DNA from: Apoda limacodes
Taxonomy: Eukaryota; Arthropoda; Insecta; Lepidoptera; Limacodidae
Reading direction: 5' to 3'
Assembly: GCA_946406115.1 (NCBI GenBank)
Contig: OX291544.1
Coordinates: 310,001 to 374,000, forward strand
DNA length: 64,000 nucleotides
Shown here: in pieces, positions 21,901 through 35,400 of the stretch
How positions within the stretch are numbered: position 1 is the stretch's first letter
How the letters are laid out: the number at the start of each line of letters is the position of its first letter
The notes under the pieces: generated by a model
Databases searched by the model: none
Told to the model about the DNA's origin: nothing
Seen by the model: only the letters and a program-made list of their open reading frames with translations
Translations under genes and position numbers: made by a program

Positions 21901-24767
21901 CTAATATGTTAATACAATAGTTTTGTTATAACACCTTCCTTCTGGCAATAATGAAAATGTCCACGCCCTTACCCTAGGCGCAGCAAGTGGGCTTGCCACG
22001 CAAATGTAATAAATAATAAGGGAAATAAAGTCCAAAATTTTTATTTTAATGTTTTATTTAAAAGCAGAGCATGTTTTCGCACACTTGTTGTAAGAAGATT
22101 CAATGTGACCGATGTGCTTGCATGTGTTTGACGAGATTTCCAATTCTAGGTTCAACAGACGATAGTGCCCGTGCTCCTTTTTACATGTTGTTGCGCCTCC
22201 CTAAGGGGACACCACACTTTGGAAGCAATGGTTTAAGCGATGTGAAGTCCATCCAAGCATTAGTAATAGTAACTGCACATGTAGGATAAAATCTTTGGGC
22301 CTCGACATAGTAGTTTTCTGAGGACATTTTATGTTCACAGATGTGTGGCTTAGAATATTATGAAAGAATAACACTCAATTTTAATGCCAATATATACACC
22401 AAATCTGACAGTTATAATTATGAATGTGTAAGTCAGAATAATTAGAAAGAAAAACATCAAAAATAATTGATTAATATATGTTTATTAGAAACTTACTTTA
22501 AATATATAATTTACCTATAAATACCTTATGTTTATTATTATCATTAATAGCTAAAATTATATAAAATTATATTTTTTTCTCTCACCCCCTTTTAGGTACT
22601 CTGACCAATGTGTCTTGATAGTTCATTTTATTAACATCTCAATTGCTATCCTTTAAAATTTCAAGTACATTTACTTGGCTTTGGCTCAGTTTTCAATGCA
22701 TGCAATTGTTTACTGGCTTGAAGATAAAAGACTGATATTTCAAAATCCATTTTTCGCCTCTAGCGCCTTATCTGAGATTTGATGCTATAAAATCATGTGT
22801 TTTGTACGATACCGGCGTATTAGTATTTGTTTCCTTTTTGATTATGATAATGAATAAGCTCCAGACGTTTTGTACATATATTTCATCTCTTATCTGGGTG
22901 ATACTAAAAAGTGACGCTTCTTTCTTGTTCCAAAAATAATGAGAGCACTCTATTCACAATAGCATTGAGCGTTTATTTATTTTTTTAATTGTAAACAAAT
23001 CAGCCATTTTAAACGTTCAGCATCTGTAGCTGAGTGTTACTTCGGAAATTGTTATCCTCTGTTTGCTTATAATTGTTTATTCAACACAAAATTAAATGAG
23101 ACATAGATTTTCGCAATAAGAGAGTTGGTGTAAAAGTTATTTTCGTCAAATCTTAAGAAGCGTTTTCGCACTTTTTATTGCAAATATTTAGCAAACGGGG
23201 CTGTTTTTAAATTTAAAGGATATGTGCAGAACGCACTTAAGTGGTAGTATTACATGGCAACAAAATAGTAGGAAATTCAGCCAATAACAAATCATTAGTA
23301 CCCTAGCCAATAGGGAAGGGGGAAACTTTCTCGCTGTGGTCAAACATGTGACGTCACGCGTCTAATCTTTGCTGGGGTGATCATTACTGGCACGGCCTGC
23401 TAAAGTTACACCCCGCAATGTTTACATCGGCGTCTTAAGTTTGCTGGGGTGGTCATTACAAAGCGTACAGTTTGCGTCGAATGTTTCTCGGTGTGTACAT
23501 TCTTGGGGTGAACTTTGTATGGACTCAATTATATTATATCGTATCGTGGCGCGGGCGTTACTGCGCGTCCTCGTTTTCAAGTCCCAAGATTGGGCGTGAG
23601 ATTTGGTGTGGATCCTCAGACATTGCGCGTTATGTCCTGCTTATTTCTTCATAATTCAATATTCATGAGCCTTCGCTGCACTATTCTTAACACGCTTTCG
23701 TAAAACATCGCTAAAATATATACATCGAAAGTCACTAAATGAATTTAGAAAAATTAAACATAAAAAAACACCACTCCTTCTTAAGATTCTCCTTTCACTG
23801 ACTTATTTAAAAAAATTTCGTGTTAGTTCCGCATTCCCCGTTTTGGTGCTGTGATCGCCAGGCTGTCACAGATTACATATGCTAATCTACTTTTTCAAAT
23901 AGTAATAAAAATGTATCGATAAATATATTGTCGATATAATAGTGATGTACCCTCATATCGATTCGACGTGGCCCCCCCCCCATTATTAACATTTATTCAT
24001 TATTTAATTCGATAGGTACCTACCTAGTCAGCGTTACACAAATAAAACAAGATAATCCCATGTTTTAATATTTATTCAAAGCATAGGTGTTGCAACTTGG
24101 TATAATTTTTTCTTTAAATAAAATGCAATATTACCTACCTTTTTCTTCATAACATATAAGTATTTATTATTACCTAGGTAGAAAAGTAAAAAAGAAATAA
24201 AAATACAAACATTGGATAATGTTTTTGATACATACACCAAAAATTGGTGCCAATATGGACAAAAGTTGTTCCAATTTGTGGTGTTTATAAACATTTTCCG
24301 TTGTGGTGTATAAACATTTTTTAATATTTACACCGGCAAAAGTATTGGTTTCGTTTGTTAATGGCAGTAATCAAGCTGTGTATGCTGAACAATGCATATT
24401 TTTAATGTTTAATTTGTTAATTCTTACTTAGGTTTGGATACCTTCTTGGACAATAAATCACTACCTAGCAAATTTTCTTGGTTCCTACAGAGGCTCTCTC
24501 TATATTATCTTTAACACTTTTTAAATACAAAAAATAAGGGTCAATTAAGTATCACTATCATATTATACATAGTATAAACTTTTGGAATGAGGGCCCAAAT
24601 TATTAGTTAACATTAAAGACTCAAACAGTAAACAAAGTATAACAGTATGGATTTACATTAATTAAGAGCACTAATGCGGCTAAAGAAATTTTCTAGATGA
24701 ACCATATTGATAAACCAAGGGCAAAGTACTATGAGCATGCACCACCCAGGAAGTATTCTTAAGATTT
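21901..24767. other. No gene recognised
   Basis: AT-rich intergenic sequence. 23350-23540 has repeated GGGGTG(A/G)TCATTAC phrases and a GC-richer stretch up to 23640, with no coding evidence. A run of nine C occurs near 23973. The 72-codon ORF at 22071 and its complement show no known domain. Confidence 0.4.
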
Positions 24768-27700
24768 TTTTTTGGGATCGTCGACAATTCTCACAGCCCA
24801 TTGTTGAACCGAGTCAAAAGGGCCAAGCTGGTATTCGGGTGCAACCACCCAGATATGGCAGCAGTACTCCATATGGGGCCGGACTTGCGACTTGTAAAGT
24901 AGCAACCTTTACCCCGACGTGAAGTACTGCTTCGCTCTGTTGAGTACACCAAGTTTTTTGGACGCCAGCTTTACCTTGTCAAGCAAATGATCTCGGAACT
25001 GAACATCGCTGGAGATGTCAACGCCAAGGATCCCAATGCTCTTGGAGATGGAGAGGGGAGTGTTCTGGAATTGTGGGACTACAGTGAATGGGGTTTTCTT
25101 AGCGGTGAACGCGCAGACTTGTGTCTTTGAAGGGTTGAATCGGACCAAGTTTTCCCGCCCCCAGTTAGAGACCTTAAACAGACCGATCTCGAATTGAGAC
25201 ACAAGTTCTTCACGCTTTTCCTCCACAACGGAACGTGGGATGCTTGCACGGCCCGTGTAATAAGCGTCTCCAGTACTGTCATCTGCATAGCAATGTATGG
25301 TGTTGATGTCCAACATATCATTGATGTGCAGTAGAAACAGCGTAGGAGACAGCACAGAGCCTTGCGGAACACCAGCATTAATGTCCATGCTATCAGAGCA
25401 ACTACCGTCAACTACGGCTCGTATGCGTCTGCCGGACAAAAAGCTAGCCACCCATTTGCATAAGCCCTCGGGCACTCCGTAAGATGGCAACTTCGATAGA
25501 AGACCCCGGTGTCAGACCCGATCGAACGCCTTCGCTATGTCTAGGCTACATGCCAATGCCTCCCCCTGACTCTCAATGGCTAGTGCCCATCGGTGTATGA
25601 GATACACAAGACCGTGGCGAAAGCCATATTGACGGTCGCTGATCAGGTCAGGTTTTTCTAGGTATCTCAAAAGCTGTATGTTGATCACACGCTCCATCAC
25701 CTTGGAGGGGAGAGAGGTTATAGCCTGTAATTCGATGGATCTGATCTATCGCCCTTTTTGGGCACCGGGTGCACATTCGCAGTTTTCCATGAAGACGGAA
25801 ATTGCCTAGTGTGGTAGGAAAGCGTGAAGAGGCGCGTGAGTACAGGACATAACTCAGGAGCACACTGCTTAAGCACCACTGCTGATATGCCCACTCGACT
25901 TATGACTGTCTAGGGAAAGCAACGCCCGCCGGACCTCGCGCTGGGTTATAGAGATTTCCGGCATCGTCTTACTGCACCACGGTAAAGTAGGTGGTACAGC
26001 GCCTTCGTCGTTCACATTCGAGTTAGAGGCAAAGAGACTGCCCAATATATCGGCTTTCTCTTTTGCACTGTGGGCCAAGTCACCATCGGTATTTCGCAGT
26101 GGTGGTAACGACGACTGGCAGAAGTTCCCCTCGGCAGCTTTAGCAAGCGACCAGAAAGCACGACTCCCAGAAGGATAGCTCGCAAGTCGCCCACCTATTT
26201 TACCGATGAATTGGAATTTTGCTCTGGCAGTTGCTTTCTTACTGAACCTCGAGGCAGCATTTAATTTGCGTTTTACCTCAGAAATATTTGGATCCTTATT
26301 ATTACGAGCCGTGGTCCAAGCCTCATACGCAGTTTGCTTAAGAATTTTAGCTTATCTGCAAGACCTATTAAACCACGGTCTTTTTTTGACGCCGGCAACT
26401 ACGCTGCGCAGACGTCAGGATCTTCTGAGCTATAGCAGATCTGCCTCCACGGGTACGATGCATAAAATTCTCGCAATCCATCCCAGTCTGCCAACTTATA
26501 ATGCCACACACGACGCCAATTAGTTGGCCCAGAAGGATCGGGTTGTGTGCATGATATTTGAGTCCGGACGAGACAGTGGTCCGAGGAGCCAAGAGGCGCA
26601 TCCACTGAGAAGGAGTATCCATCCTGATGTGTAGTCAGCAGAAGGTCCAGTAAGGAGCTCGTATGGTCCTCTATATCTGGTATTCTCGTTGGAGAAAGTA
26701 CTTGCTGAGAGAATCCATAGGTCAGAGCAAATTCATGAGCAGATATCCTTGCATAGTTATTGGTTCGAGAACTGAGCCACTCACGATGGTGGGCGTTAAA
26801 GTCTCCCAAAATAACTAATTCTGCTGTGGGATATTGCTCTAGAACTTTGTCAGTCGTCAAACTCAGGTGCGTGAACAATCGAGTTACGTCCGTGTCACCG
26901 CTATGAGACCTGTATAGGCACGCATAGATACGAGTGTGGCCGCCATGATCTACGCGCACCCACAATGTCGACAGGTCCCTGTCTTCAAGGCTATGAAGTC
27001 GGCGACAGCAGATATCCTCCCGGACGAACATACATACACCGGCACGACTCAAAAAATTGTGCTCGAGTTTGTAGCCGGGATATCGAAGGTATGATGTGTC
27101 GGCCGGTCAGGATATCTGCGTCTCCGTTAGAAAAAGAATGGTTAGCTTCGCAGTCTTGAGATGGTGATGGACTGCGTTAAGATTTGCGTGAATACCCCTT
27201 ATGTTGCAAAAATCCACATTATATGTGGATGGAGTAGCCGCTGTAAAAACTCTTTTCTTTTTTCTTATTCTGGCCATTTTGTATGAAGTTACATAGACAA
27301 AGGATGAGGATTCACTGCACAGACAGCTTAGAAGACAAAAAGTTGCGGTACTAAGACTGCCGAAGCTCAACACAGATGATACGGTTGCTGATCCCCCTCT
27401 GTTGTAGTAGCCGGGTCCACTCCGGTCTCCTTCTCCGGCACGACTACTACTTCAGAGACTTTACACAGGTTGGCGGATCAGCCTCCCAGGGCGGAGATTA
27501 AGTGATCCCTGGGTTCGGGAACCCGTTCAACCTGCGGGCGGCCAGCGGTCAGCCGTTTCATCAGGTCTTCCTGACCGCCGAACCAGCACGCCGCGTCTAC
27601 GCCGAGCAATGACAGCAACAAGCACCGTCGGTCCTCCGCTATCCGCGCAGCGAATCCTCGAAGAGAATTCTGGCAACCTTACGACCGCCAGGAACACAAC

Positions 27701-27870
27701 ACTACTCAATGTTAGTGTTATTGTGGCCGCGGTTTTCTGTAAGGTGGAGGTACTTCCCCAGTTCGGGACGCTCATTCGAGCAAGTACTCGCTATGCCCCG
27801 CTTTATTTGTTGGGGCAGCTTATTCGAGCGAGTGCTTGCAGTGCCCTACCTCTCTTAAATATGGGCAACT
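24768..27870 (-). pseudogene. Family-B LINE copy 2, nearly full length, broken frames
   Basis: In transcript order (high to low coordinate): a GC-richer 5' part (27870-27400), then ORF2 starting near 27265 (MARIRKKKRVF). The endonuclease shows TILFLTETQIS, GDFNAHHREW (about 26800) and GSSDHCLVRTQIS. The RT shows [80 protein letters not shown] and LNRAKQYFTSG. Frames change near 27060, 26400, 25700 and 25500. It ends at RIVDD with a T-run (24767-24776), about 400 bp short of the 3' end seen in the other copies. It cannot encode an intact protein. Confidence 0.85.
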
Positions 27871-27924
27871 GTAGTTATGTTGTCTTGACATTATGATTAC
27901 AGAAAAAAATAACTGACAAAAACA

Positions 27925-28090
27925 TTTACGTAGGCAATACATAATTAATGACATTATTTATGTTAACCATGGTTAGGTTAACTAGGGTTTGTTTGCTTTA
28001 TCAAGAGAAGCATCTCCTTTCCCACCGAAGCACCTCACTACACTTTAGTCACCTGTCTTTTTCAAAGACGTTCTACTTATAGTATTCTAA
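27925..28090 (+). repeat. Third copy of the unclassified repeat of 20585-20945
   Basis: It shares AACCATGGTTAGGT, TTTGTTTGCTTTAT, GCACCTCACTACACTTTAGT, CACCTGTCTTTTTC and GTTCTACTTATAGTATT with the copies near 20.6-20.9 kb. Confidence 0.55.
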
Positions 28091-29836
28091 GTACTTTGCC
28101 GAGAGTAGAAAGATGGTAACTCATAATTAATAAATATATAGTTTAAAAAAATTAACTAAATATACTATAACTACAACTTATCAATGTAAACTCTGTCAAG
28201 CAGTTTTGGACCCCTTACTGGTGTCAACAATAAATGTAATATTTTCTAATATTTTTATCACTGCTATCCAGAATGCATGGTGTCCGTAAGTTATTTCTTT
28301 ATTTTCCTCTAGTGCATCTTCCTATACATTTTACACTGTTGAAGAGTTCATTGAAAAACTCAACAGCCTCAGCAGTTGTCACTGTGGATCTGGTACATTT
28401 CCGCTTGCATCTGAATCTTATAAAGAGTATTAATAACCTTTGTTAGATTTGTTTCTTGATTACAATTGTCCTAGACAATAACCTATTCAGTAGTATAGTT
28501 CCCTTAAATCATTGTAACATTGTGCGTTTCTCATTTAACCAGTTTTCGCTTGCTTCTGAAACATATAAAGAGTTCATTCACTTCTGTTAGATTGACATAT
28601 TCAGTAGTATAGTTCTCCCTTGAAAACATTTTGTTTTTCTTATATATGTAGTACTACTAAATGTATAACATTTAAGACAGAGCGCTCTCGCTCAACCAGT
28701 AGACTATTTTTATGGTTTTTAAAATTACCATATATTATGCGTCTGAGCCACAGGTATACACTGAATGCACTAACACAATAGCATAAAAGCTTCATAAAAC
28801 TTTGTATTATCGATTTTAATTTTTTCTGGTAAATAACAAGTATTGAGTTGTAACAATTGCATTATCCAAAGCACCAAAACCAGTTACTATATTGAAATAA
28901 ATTCCCTATAAAATGATATATATTAAAAGTATTAAGGTGGCTTCTGCAAAGTTCATACATCAATTTCACTGCAGACACATAGAATTATATGAAATCTATG
29001 ATCAATGTTTCTTATTAAGATCCACTTTGTTCTCTTTTACAAGAGATTATACCAATAATGTTAGCAGTACGGAATTTGTTAGAACTAGAAAAGATAGTGA
29101 CAATTTCCGAAGGTTATCGTTCTTTGACATTCTGATTACCTAACCGAGAAGTAACGCTGTTAGCACTACAATCACCAACATAGCACTAAAGTAGTACCAA
29201 AGATGACTTATAGGTCATCTTTGAGCAGCACCATGGCGAAAGAAGTCCACAAAACTTCAAGGTTTCGAAGACACAAAAAACTTAATCACCAACAGAGGAT
29301 AGGTTATCTGTGACTTAACTTAAGCTTTTCACATGGTAGCATGATAGCAATGCGCTTGATGCAGGAGAAAAGTAATAATAAAACTTATAATTGCGGAAAA
29401 TTTAAAGAATTAAATTATTAGGTAGATTAGCGTCAAACGAGACCAATAAAATAATTGTAAACAAACAAAATGGCTGGTTTTTTTTTTCTGAAACACACTA
29501 GCGCTATTGCGAGGTATATGGAACTAAAGGTGTCATAGGCATGTCAAAGCCTTTTAAGAATAAATACAAAAGTTCTGCTTCTGACTAATGTTTTCTTTCA
29601 CCTCATAGACATAGGATTTTTTCACTACGTTATATCTATGTTTCACCTCAACGAGCGACCTAATAAAACTGTCTTATCCCAAAACGAACGCGCTCAATGA
29701 TAAACAAAATTCCATATACCTATTTAGTAAAACTAGAGTTTAAGTATTTCGCTCGCTGCATAAGCAGCTCGCGTGGTCTTTGTGGTATAAACCCCTCATA
29801 CATCACTGGGAGAATAATAGTCCTTATTATAACATC
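28091..29836. other. No gene recognised; one local duplication
   Basis: A diverged tandem duplication is visible at about 28400-28530 and 28545-28640: CTTGCATCTGAA / CTTGCTTCTGAA, then TATAAAGAGT, TGTTAGATT and ATTCAGTAGTATAGTT. Otherwise AT-rich without coding signal. Confidence 0.45.
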
Positions 29837-31735
29837 ACTATGGCGGCCATCTTTATAATTTAGAAAACCATAAGAATTACTCAACATTTAATATCAGTGA
29901 CCCCGAAAACCCCCGGATGCAAAGTTTCAGCTGGATCGGTAAACAAATTTTTTCCCCCGCCATCTTGAATTTTTTCACGGCCAGGCCGTAGTTCCTTGTT
30001 GCCTTTTACAATATTTATTCGATTACCCCCTACCTATATCAAATCGTTTTTGAGATAAAATAATGTTTTGCATGGGCGGCCATGTTGTTTTCCGCCATTT
30101 TAAAATTTCTAAAAGTTTTTCATACTCACGGATATTTTCATAATTCCATCAAAACTCCCATACATAATTTTCACGCCCGGAGACTCTTTTTGCGAGAACA
30201 ATAGGCTTTAATAAAACCACACTATTAGCCATCTTGAAATTTTGGAAAATCAAAAAATCGACTCAATATATTGTATCAACAGCCCCGAAAACCCCCGGAT
30301 GCAAAATTTCAGCCGGATCGGTGAACAAATGTTTTCAACCGTTATTTTGAATCTGCCATCTTGATCTTTTTTTCCCACAAAGAGCAACTGCCTCTTTATT
30401 GCCTTTTACATCATTTGTTCGAGCACCCTCCTCCTATAGCAAATTGTTTTCGAGATATCCTTCGCTGCATGTTTGTATGGTGGCCATGATGTTTTCCGCC
30501 ATTTTTAATTTTTTCACCAGCGATAGAATTTGACCAGGGTGTAGGTTCTTATCGATGAAAAAGTATGCTGCGAAATGCCATAGTACCGGCGGGCTGCACC
30601 CTAACTCCCTGATGAGGAGCAGATTTCGAAGATTTAGAAACATTATACCCCCCAAAAAATAATGTTTTCACCCTCGGAGACTCTAAAAGGCTTCAATAAA
30701 TCATAACTATGGCGGCCATCTTGAAATTTTGGAAAATCAAAAAACCGACTGAATGTTAAGTATCAGCGACCCCGAAAAACCCCGAATGCAAAATTTTAGC
30801 TGGATCGGGAACAAATGCTTTCGACCGCCATTTTGAATCCGCCATCTTGATTTTTCTTTCAACCAGGCAGTTAATTTTCATTACCCTTTACAATATTTGT
30901 TCGGGGGTCCTACTATAGTAAATCGTTTTTGAGATAAAATTTTTTGGTATTGGCGGCCATTTTGTTTTCCGCCATTATTAAGATCTGAATTTAATTTCCC
31001 GTACTCACGGAACCATTTCTGTTAAGCCCGCCATAAATCATTCTCACCCCTGAAAACTCCTTGTGGTGGAATAATAGGTTTCAATAAAAAATTACTATGG
31101 CGGCCATCTTGAAATTAAGGAAAATCGACTATATATTTAAAATCAGAGGCCCCGGATCTGTGAACAAATTTTTACGACCGCCATTTTGAATTTTTATTTC
31201 GCCAGGCAGATGCTCCTTTTTGCCCTGTACAAAATTTGTACAAGCATGCTCTTTCTATAGCAAATCGTTTTTGAAATAATAAAATGTATTGGCTGGGCAG
31301 CCATTTTGTTTTCCACCATTTTGAATATCTTACGGTTTTCTAATACTCACAGCACCATTTCTATCAAACCTTCCATACATAATTTTCACCCCCGGGGAGT
31401 CTTCTGGTAGACTAAAAGGCTTTAATAAATCATCACTATAGCGGCCATCTTGAAATTTTGGAAAAATCATAAAACTGACTGAATGTTTAGTATCAATGAC
31501 CCCGAAAACCCCCCGATGCAAAATTTTAGCCGAATCGGTAAACAAATGTTTTCATCCGCCATTTTGAATACGCCATCTTGTATTCTTTTCTTCACCATGC
31601 AGTCGCTACTTACTGCAATAATCTTTTGAGCACCGACGTCCTGTAGCAAGTAGTTTTTGAGATATCCTTCGTTGAATATTTGTATGGCAGCCATGTTGCG
31701 TTCCGCCATTTTAATATTTTTTCACCGGCAATCGA
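29837..31735 (+). repeat. Tandem array of about five diverged 300-480-bp units rich in GCCAT
   Basis: Units start at about 29837, 30223, 30707, 31095 and 31439 with ATGGCGGCCATCTTGAAATT. They continue through GACCCCGAAAACCCCCGGAT, GCAAAATTT and AGCCGGATCGGT, then CCGCCATTTTGAAT, a GCCAGGC phrase, CAAATCGTTTTTGAGATA, a second GGCGGCCATGTTG and TCCGCCATTTT. There are roughly twenty GCCAT cores in 1.9 kb. No ORF is conserved between units, so it is a non-coding satellite-like array. It ends about 660 bp before the Gp93 start codon. Confidence 0.8.
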
Positions 31736-32217
31736 ATTTTATTAGTCAGTGATTCATTGGTTAGTCAACAAAAAGTACTCTTTATCAATTAAAGTAGTTT
31801 TAGTAATATTGAATTTAAAAATTATATCTCGTTAGCTGTCAAAGTGCGACTTTCTCCCTCCTATTTCACGGTGTGATTAGTGCGATCGCCCGACGATATT
31901 TACCAGCTTATTGAACGATACGGTGTGTTCGCCGTGTGAGTCACTCTGAGTTATTGAACAGCAAGTTTATCGTCGGGTGATTACACAGCGTTGAAACTGA
32001 ACGTAGCCCGGTACATCGTTAAAAATCTAACGTAGTGATTATGTACTCTATGGTCAAAAATCGATACCAATCAAAAATAGACATTTGGTTCTCTTCTACA
32101 TTATTTGTTACAATGACATCGTGTTGTATTGTGATTGACGTAATTTTGAGTCGAATCCGCCAATCATAACACTTTGTGAAGTTCTCTTTGTCATGAAATA
32201 AAATCGTATCTAACCAA

Positions 32218-32225
32218 CCACGTCA
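32218..32225 (-). promoter_or_regulatory. UPRE-like core TGACGTGG upstream of Gp93
   Basis: CCACGTCA on the + strand is TGACGTGG on the minus strand, identical to the core bound by ATF6/XBP1 in unfolded-protein-response promoters. It lies 174 bp upstream of the Gp93 ATG. CCAAT boxes lie at 32160-32164, 32238-32242 and 32247-32251, and a TGACGTAA site at 32136-32143. GRP94 genes are classic UPR targets, which makes the site credible. The spacing is not that of a canonical ERSE (CCAAT-N9-CCACG). Confidence 0.5.
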
Positions 32226-32398
32226 TTGCGAAACTGTCCAATAAAACCAATTTCTATTAGCATTTCATTTGAGTTGTTGATGTGGACTTGTGCAAATCGA
32301 GACTGTTTGTAGTATTTATCGTATTGTATATATCACAGTTACCTTTGATTACTAGTGAAATACATATTGTACATTATTTTAAAGGTGGCAATTCAACA

Positions 32399-32444
32399 AT
32401 GAGATACGTTTTTATATTTGCAGTAGGAGTTTTATTATTGACAG
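32399..32444 (+). CDS. Gp93: Gp93 coding exon 1 (signal peptide)
   Basis: ATG at 32399-32401 opens a hydrophobic signal sequence; the donor is GTGAGA at 32445. The frame is open upstream to a TGA at 32270 but has no ATG there, so this start is the only in-frame one. A short out-of-frame upstream ORF of 10 codons (32280-32312) may lie in the leader, depending on the unknown transcription start. Confidence 0.85.
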
Positions 32445-35400
32445 GTGAGAACTCGCTTAAATTCCAAGCGTTGGAGTCTGTATTCGGGGATGATTCTTGT
32501 AACTCGTGTATTCGCTAAGGGCATAATTTTTAATAGAGAGTAGTGATGCAATTATCTTGACTGTAACTTAATATATTAATAATGTTTTAGAAATGATGAT
32601 AAGTTAAGGCGTTCTCGGTTGCAGGATGGTGCGACGCACAGGAGCCGGGCGCCGGCGTGCCCAGCGTCGAGGAGGTGACGGTGGACGCAGACTTTGGCGC
32701 CTCGCGTGAGGGCTCCCGAACAGGTGATCTAATGTTTTATTGCGATGCATTGGTTAGGTTAGGGTGTAGATATTCTTTACTTCTTCTTAACCTATCATTT
32801 TTGCGTATGAAATTTAATTGATTAAAAAGTATAGGGGTTACAAGTAGGAAATGCAATCTAGCAAGATTTTGTAAATACGAGTTTTTTTAGTTGTTATGGC
32901 TACTAGAAAAATATAATAAAATATTGTGATATATACAATAAAGTTCTTAGTTAAAATTTAGTATACTACCCCACAAATTAAGGGTGGGGTTTGCTGGAGG
33001 GGGAGGAGCCCCCCCTCAAACGTGAGATTTTTTAGATATTTATATTTTAAAATTTTGAGGTTATGTGCCCAAAAATGTCTTAAGTACATTGACTAATTCA
33101 GTGGCCTAAGGCAACCTAACATATCCTACTTGCCATCTAACTTGGTTTTGTGCTCAAAATTATCTTCAGTCACTACCCAAGTAACATTTGAGGTTCTAAA
33201 ATAGTGGTGAGCAGGTTCTAGAACCTTTCTAGAATGGTTCAAAGTTCTTGGTGATGTAATGCCCCCCCTTAGATATGAATATTTTAATAAAATAATACAA
33301 TGTTTTAAGAAAAATTTTAAGAACGATTTCACTTCTACGAGTTAGAGAAAGCAGATAAATCTAATATGTAATCATGATGTAGATAATGATCTTATTTGGC
33401 CAAGCATGATCGTCAAAAGTGGTAGGACCCAAAAACCGTTGTTTTAAATAAGTAGTAACCCAGTTGTTTTAGAGGTATGTCAAAGTAATGTAGCAACCAA
33501 TAGTATACAAATAAGCATAAAGGAAAATAATCAAGAAATAAATATAGCTAAGACTTCAATCATAAATAAAGTCCACTTTGAATTTTTACCATTTCTTAAC
33601 ACCTACAAAAACACCTAAACAAATCAAATACTTGAATATCAGAACTAAAGGACACAGGTACTAAAGAGTTGTATGATTTTCCATCATCCCTACACAAAGA
33701 AAGTGAGAAGTAGCATCAAGGACTTGAAACCTGAAAGTAGGTTAAAGGGGTACCCCCTTATGATGATCATCAGCGCTCATCTACACTAGCTAACCAGCCA
33801 AAATTGTAAAACCCTTCTAACGCCGCTAAGGATGGACATGGATTACACATAGTAATTACTGTATCTCTTGGCAGACCTAGTTGTTTAGTGGGCTATATAA
33901 TTATTATGGCTGGTACAATCTTTGTTTCCACTTCTACTTTTATAGAAGATTTATCTTTACCTAGCTAAAATGTCGTAGAAACTATGTCCATTAATATATT
34001 CCTTCCTACTGAGGTGATTCAGATTTCTTTCTACCAAAAATTTCTAACCCGCAAAAGCGAGCCCGTCATTTGGATGTTTTAACATTAATTTAGATATTTT
34101 TATAACACAACCTAAAGAATTTCATAACGAACATACAATATTTTCACTGTAACCTAATATAAAAGTATTTACTAACCAGTAATGGAGGCATGATTCAGTT
34201 GTAGTTTAACCCCACGTGGTTCCTAGCTTCTAGTGACCCGCAAGCGTAGTCTATGGACTATTGGTCCGGCAGTGTTTCGACAATTTAAACAACGGCAATT
34301 GAATGTTCTGTATGTATAGGACCACGCACCTTTATCACCACTAACCCCTCTCTAGCAGCCTTCTCACTCCACATTTCAAACTCCCCATCCTATTTTTTTA
34401 TTCCGGGGGGATGTCCGGCCCTTATTAATTTTAACAAAGAAAAAAAAACCATTGCTATTAATCGTAATATTATTAACATTGTAACGTGACAACTTGTGCC
34501 TTTCACTTTTTATGTCTGTCTCTCTCGCTCTTAGGCGGGCTAACCATGCCGCGTGCCTCTCACTCGCTCTCATTGTGAGCGCATAACGTGAGCGGAGCGT
34601 AACGCAGTTTCTTGAAGTGTCACCCGGCAAACCAATTTATAAGACGTTGTCACGTCAAAAAATAATCTTTTAAGTATACGTTGGTTGCGGTACTATTATA
34701 GAGTCCTAGATTAATATGAACGGTCTAGATAAACCAGCCTTATTATCCTTAACTAATAAAATATTAATATTATGTTCTAAATGTTCGTAAAGTTTTAACA
34801 AACCCTGGGTAATTTCAAATAAACTAACACGTCATACCATTAAACAGAATACGTGAAAACCAAGACAACTACCCTTTATCTAATATTTATTGTAGAAGGC
34901 TACCAAATGGTTGTTAAAAGACTCACTTAGATAAGTTTCACGGGTGTTTTCAATATTATAAAGTTCTAAGTAACTTAAAACTTCCGCGGTTATACTCAAC
35001 ATTATAGAATTCCCAATAACAGTAGCACAACTATTGAACTTAGGCAATAAAATAATAAGAAAAGAAAACCGCAGATAACAAAACAACTCCTATCTAGAGG
35101 GTCTCCTATTTATCCTACGTTTAATTTCCTGAATAAAATTTTATTCAAGTAAAAGTTATGAAACTACCTTAAGCAGCATATGATACGTGCTTCCATTTCT
35201 ATATCACTTAACCACCTATCAGCGATTGTCTTATAACGTCCTCCAATGAACTTGCCTTTCAAACAAACATCCAATCACAGCAAGTTTTAATGCATCCATA
35301 CTCACGCCACTGGTTCAAAACTTATGCAACTTCATTTTGTCTAGAGTCCGAATTCATAAATCGGAAGTTAGATTACTATTAATTCCGCGCTGATGTCTGA

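Noticed and set aside
22071..22289. 72-codon ORF and its minus-strand reading as a transposase or zinc-finger piece
   Set aside because: A few suggestive residues but no ordered motif on either strand.
29837..31735. Protein-coding genes in the GCCAT-rich array (ORFs near 30434, 31330, 31467)
   Set aside because: The ORFs are not conserved between repeat units.
32282..32518. Longer Gp93 start through the upstream open frame
   Set aside because: The frame has no ATG before 32399, and the ATG at 32399 gives a proper signal peptide.
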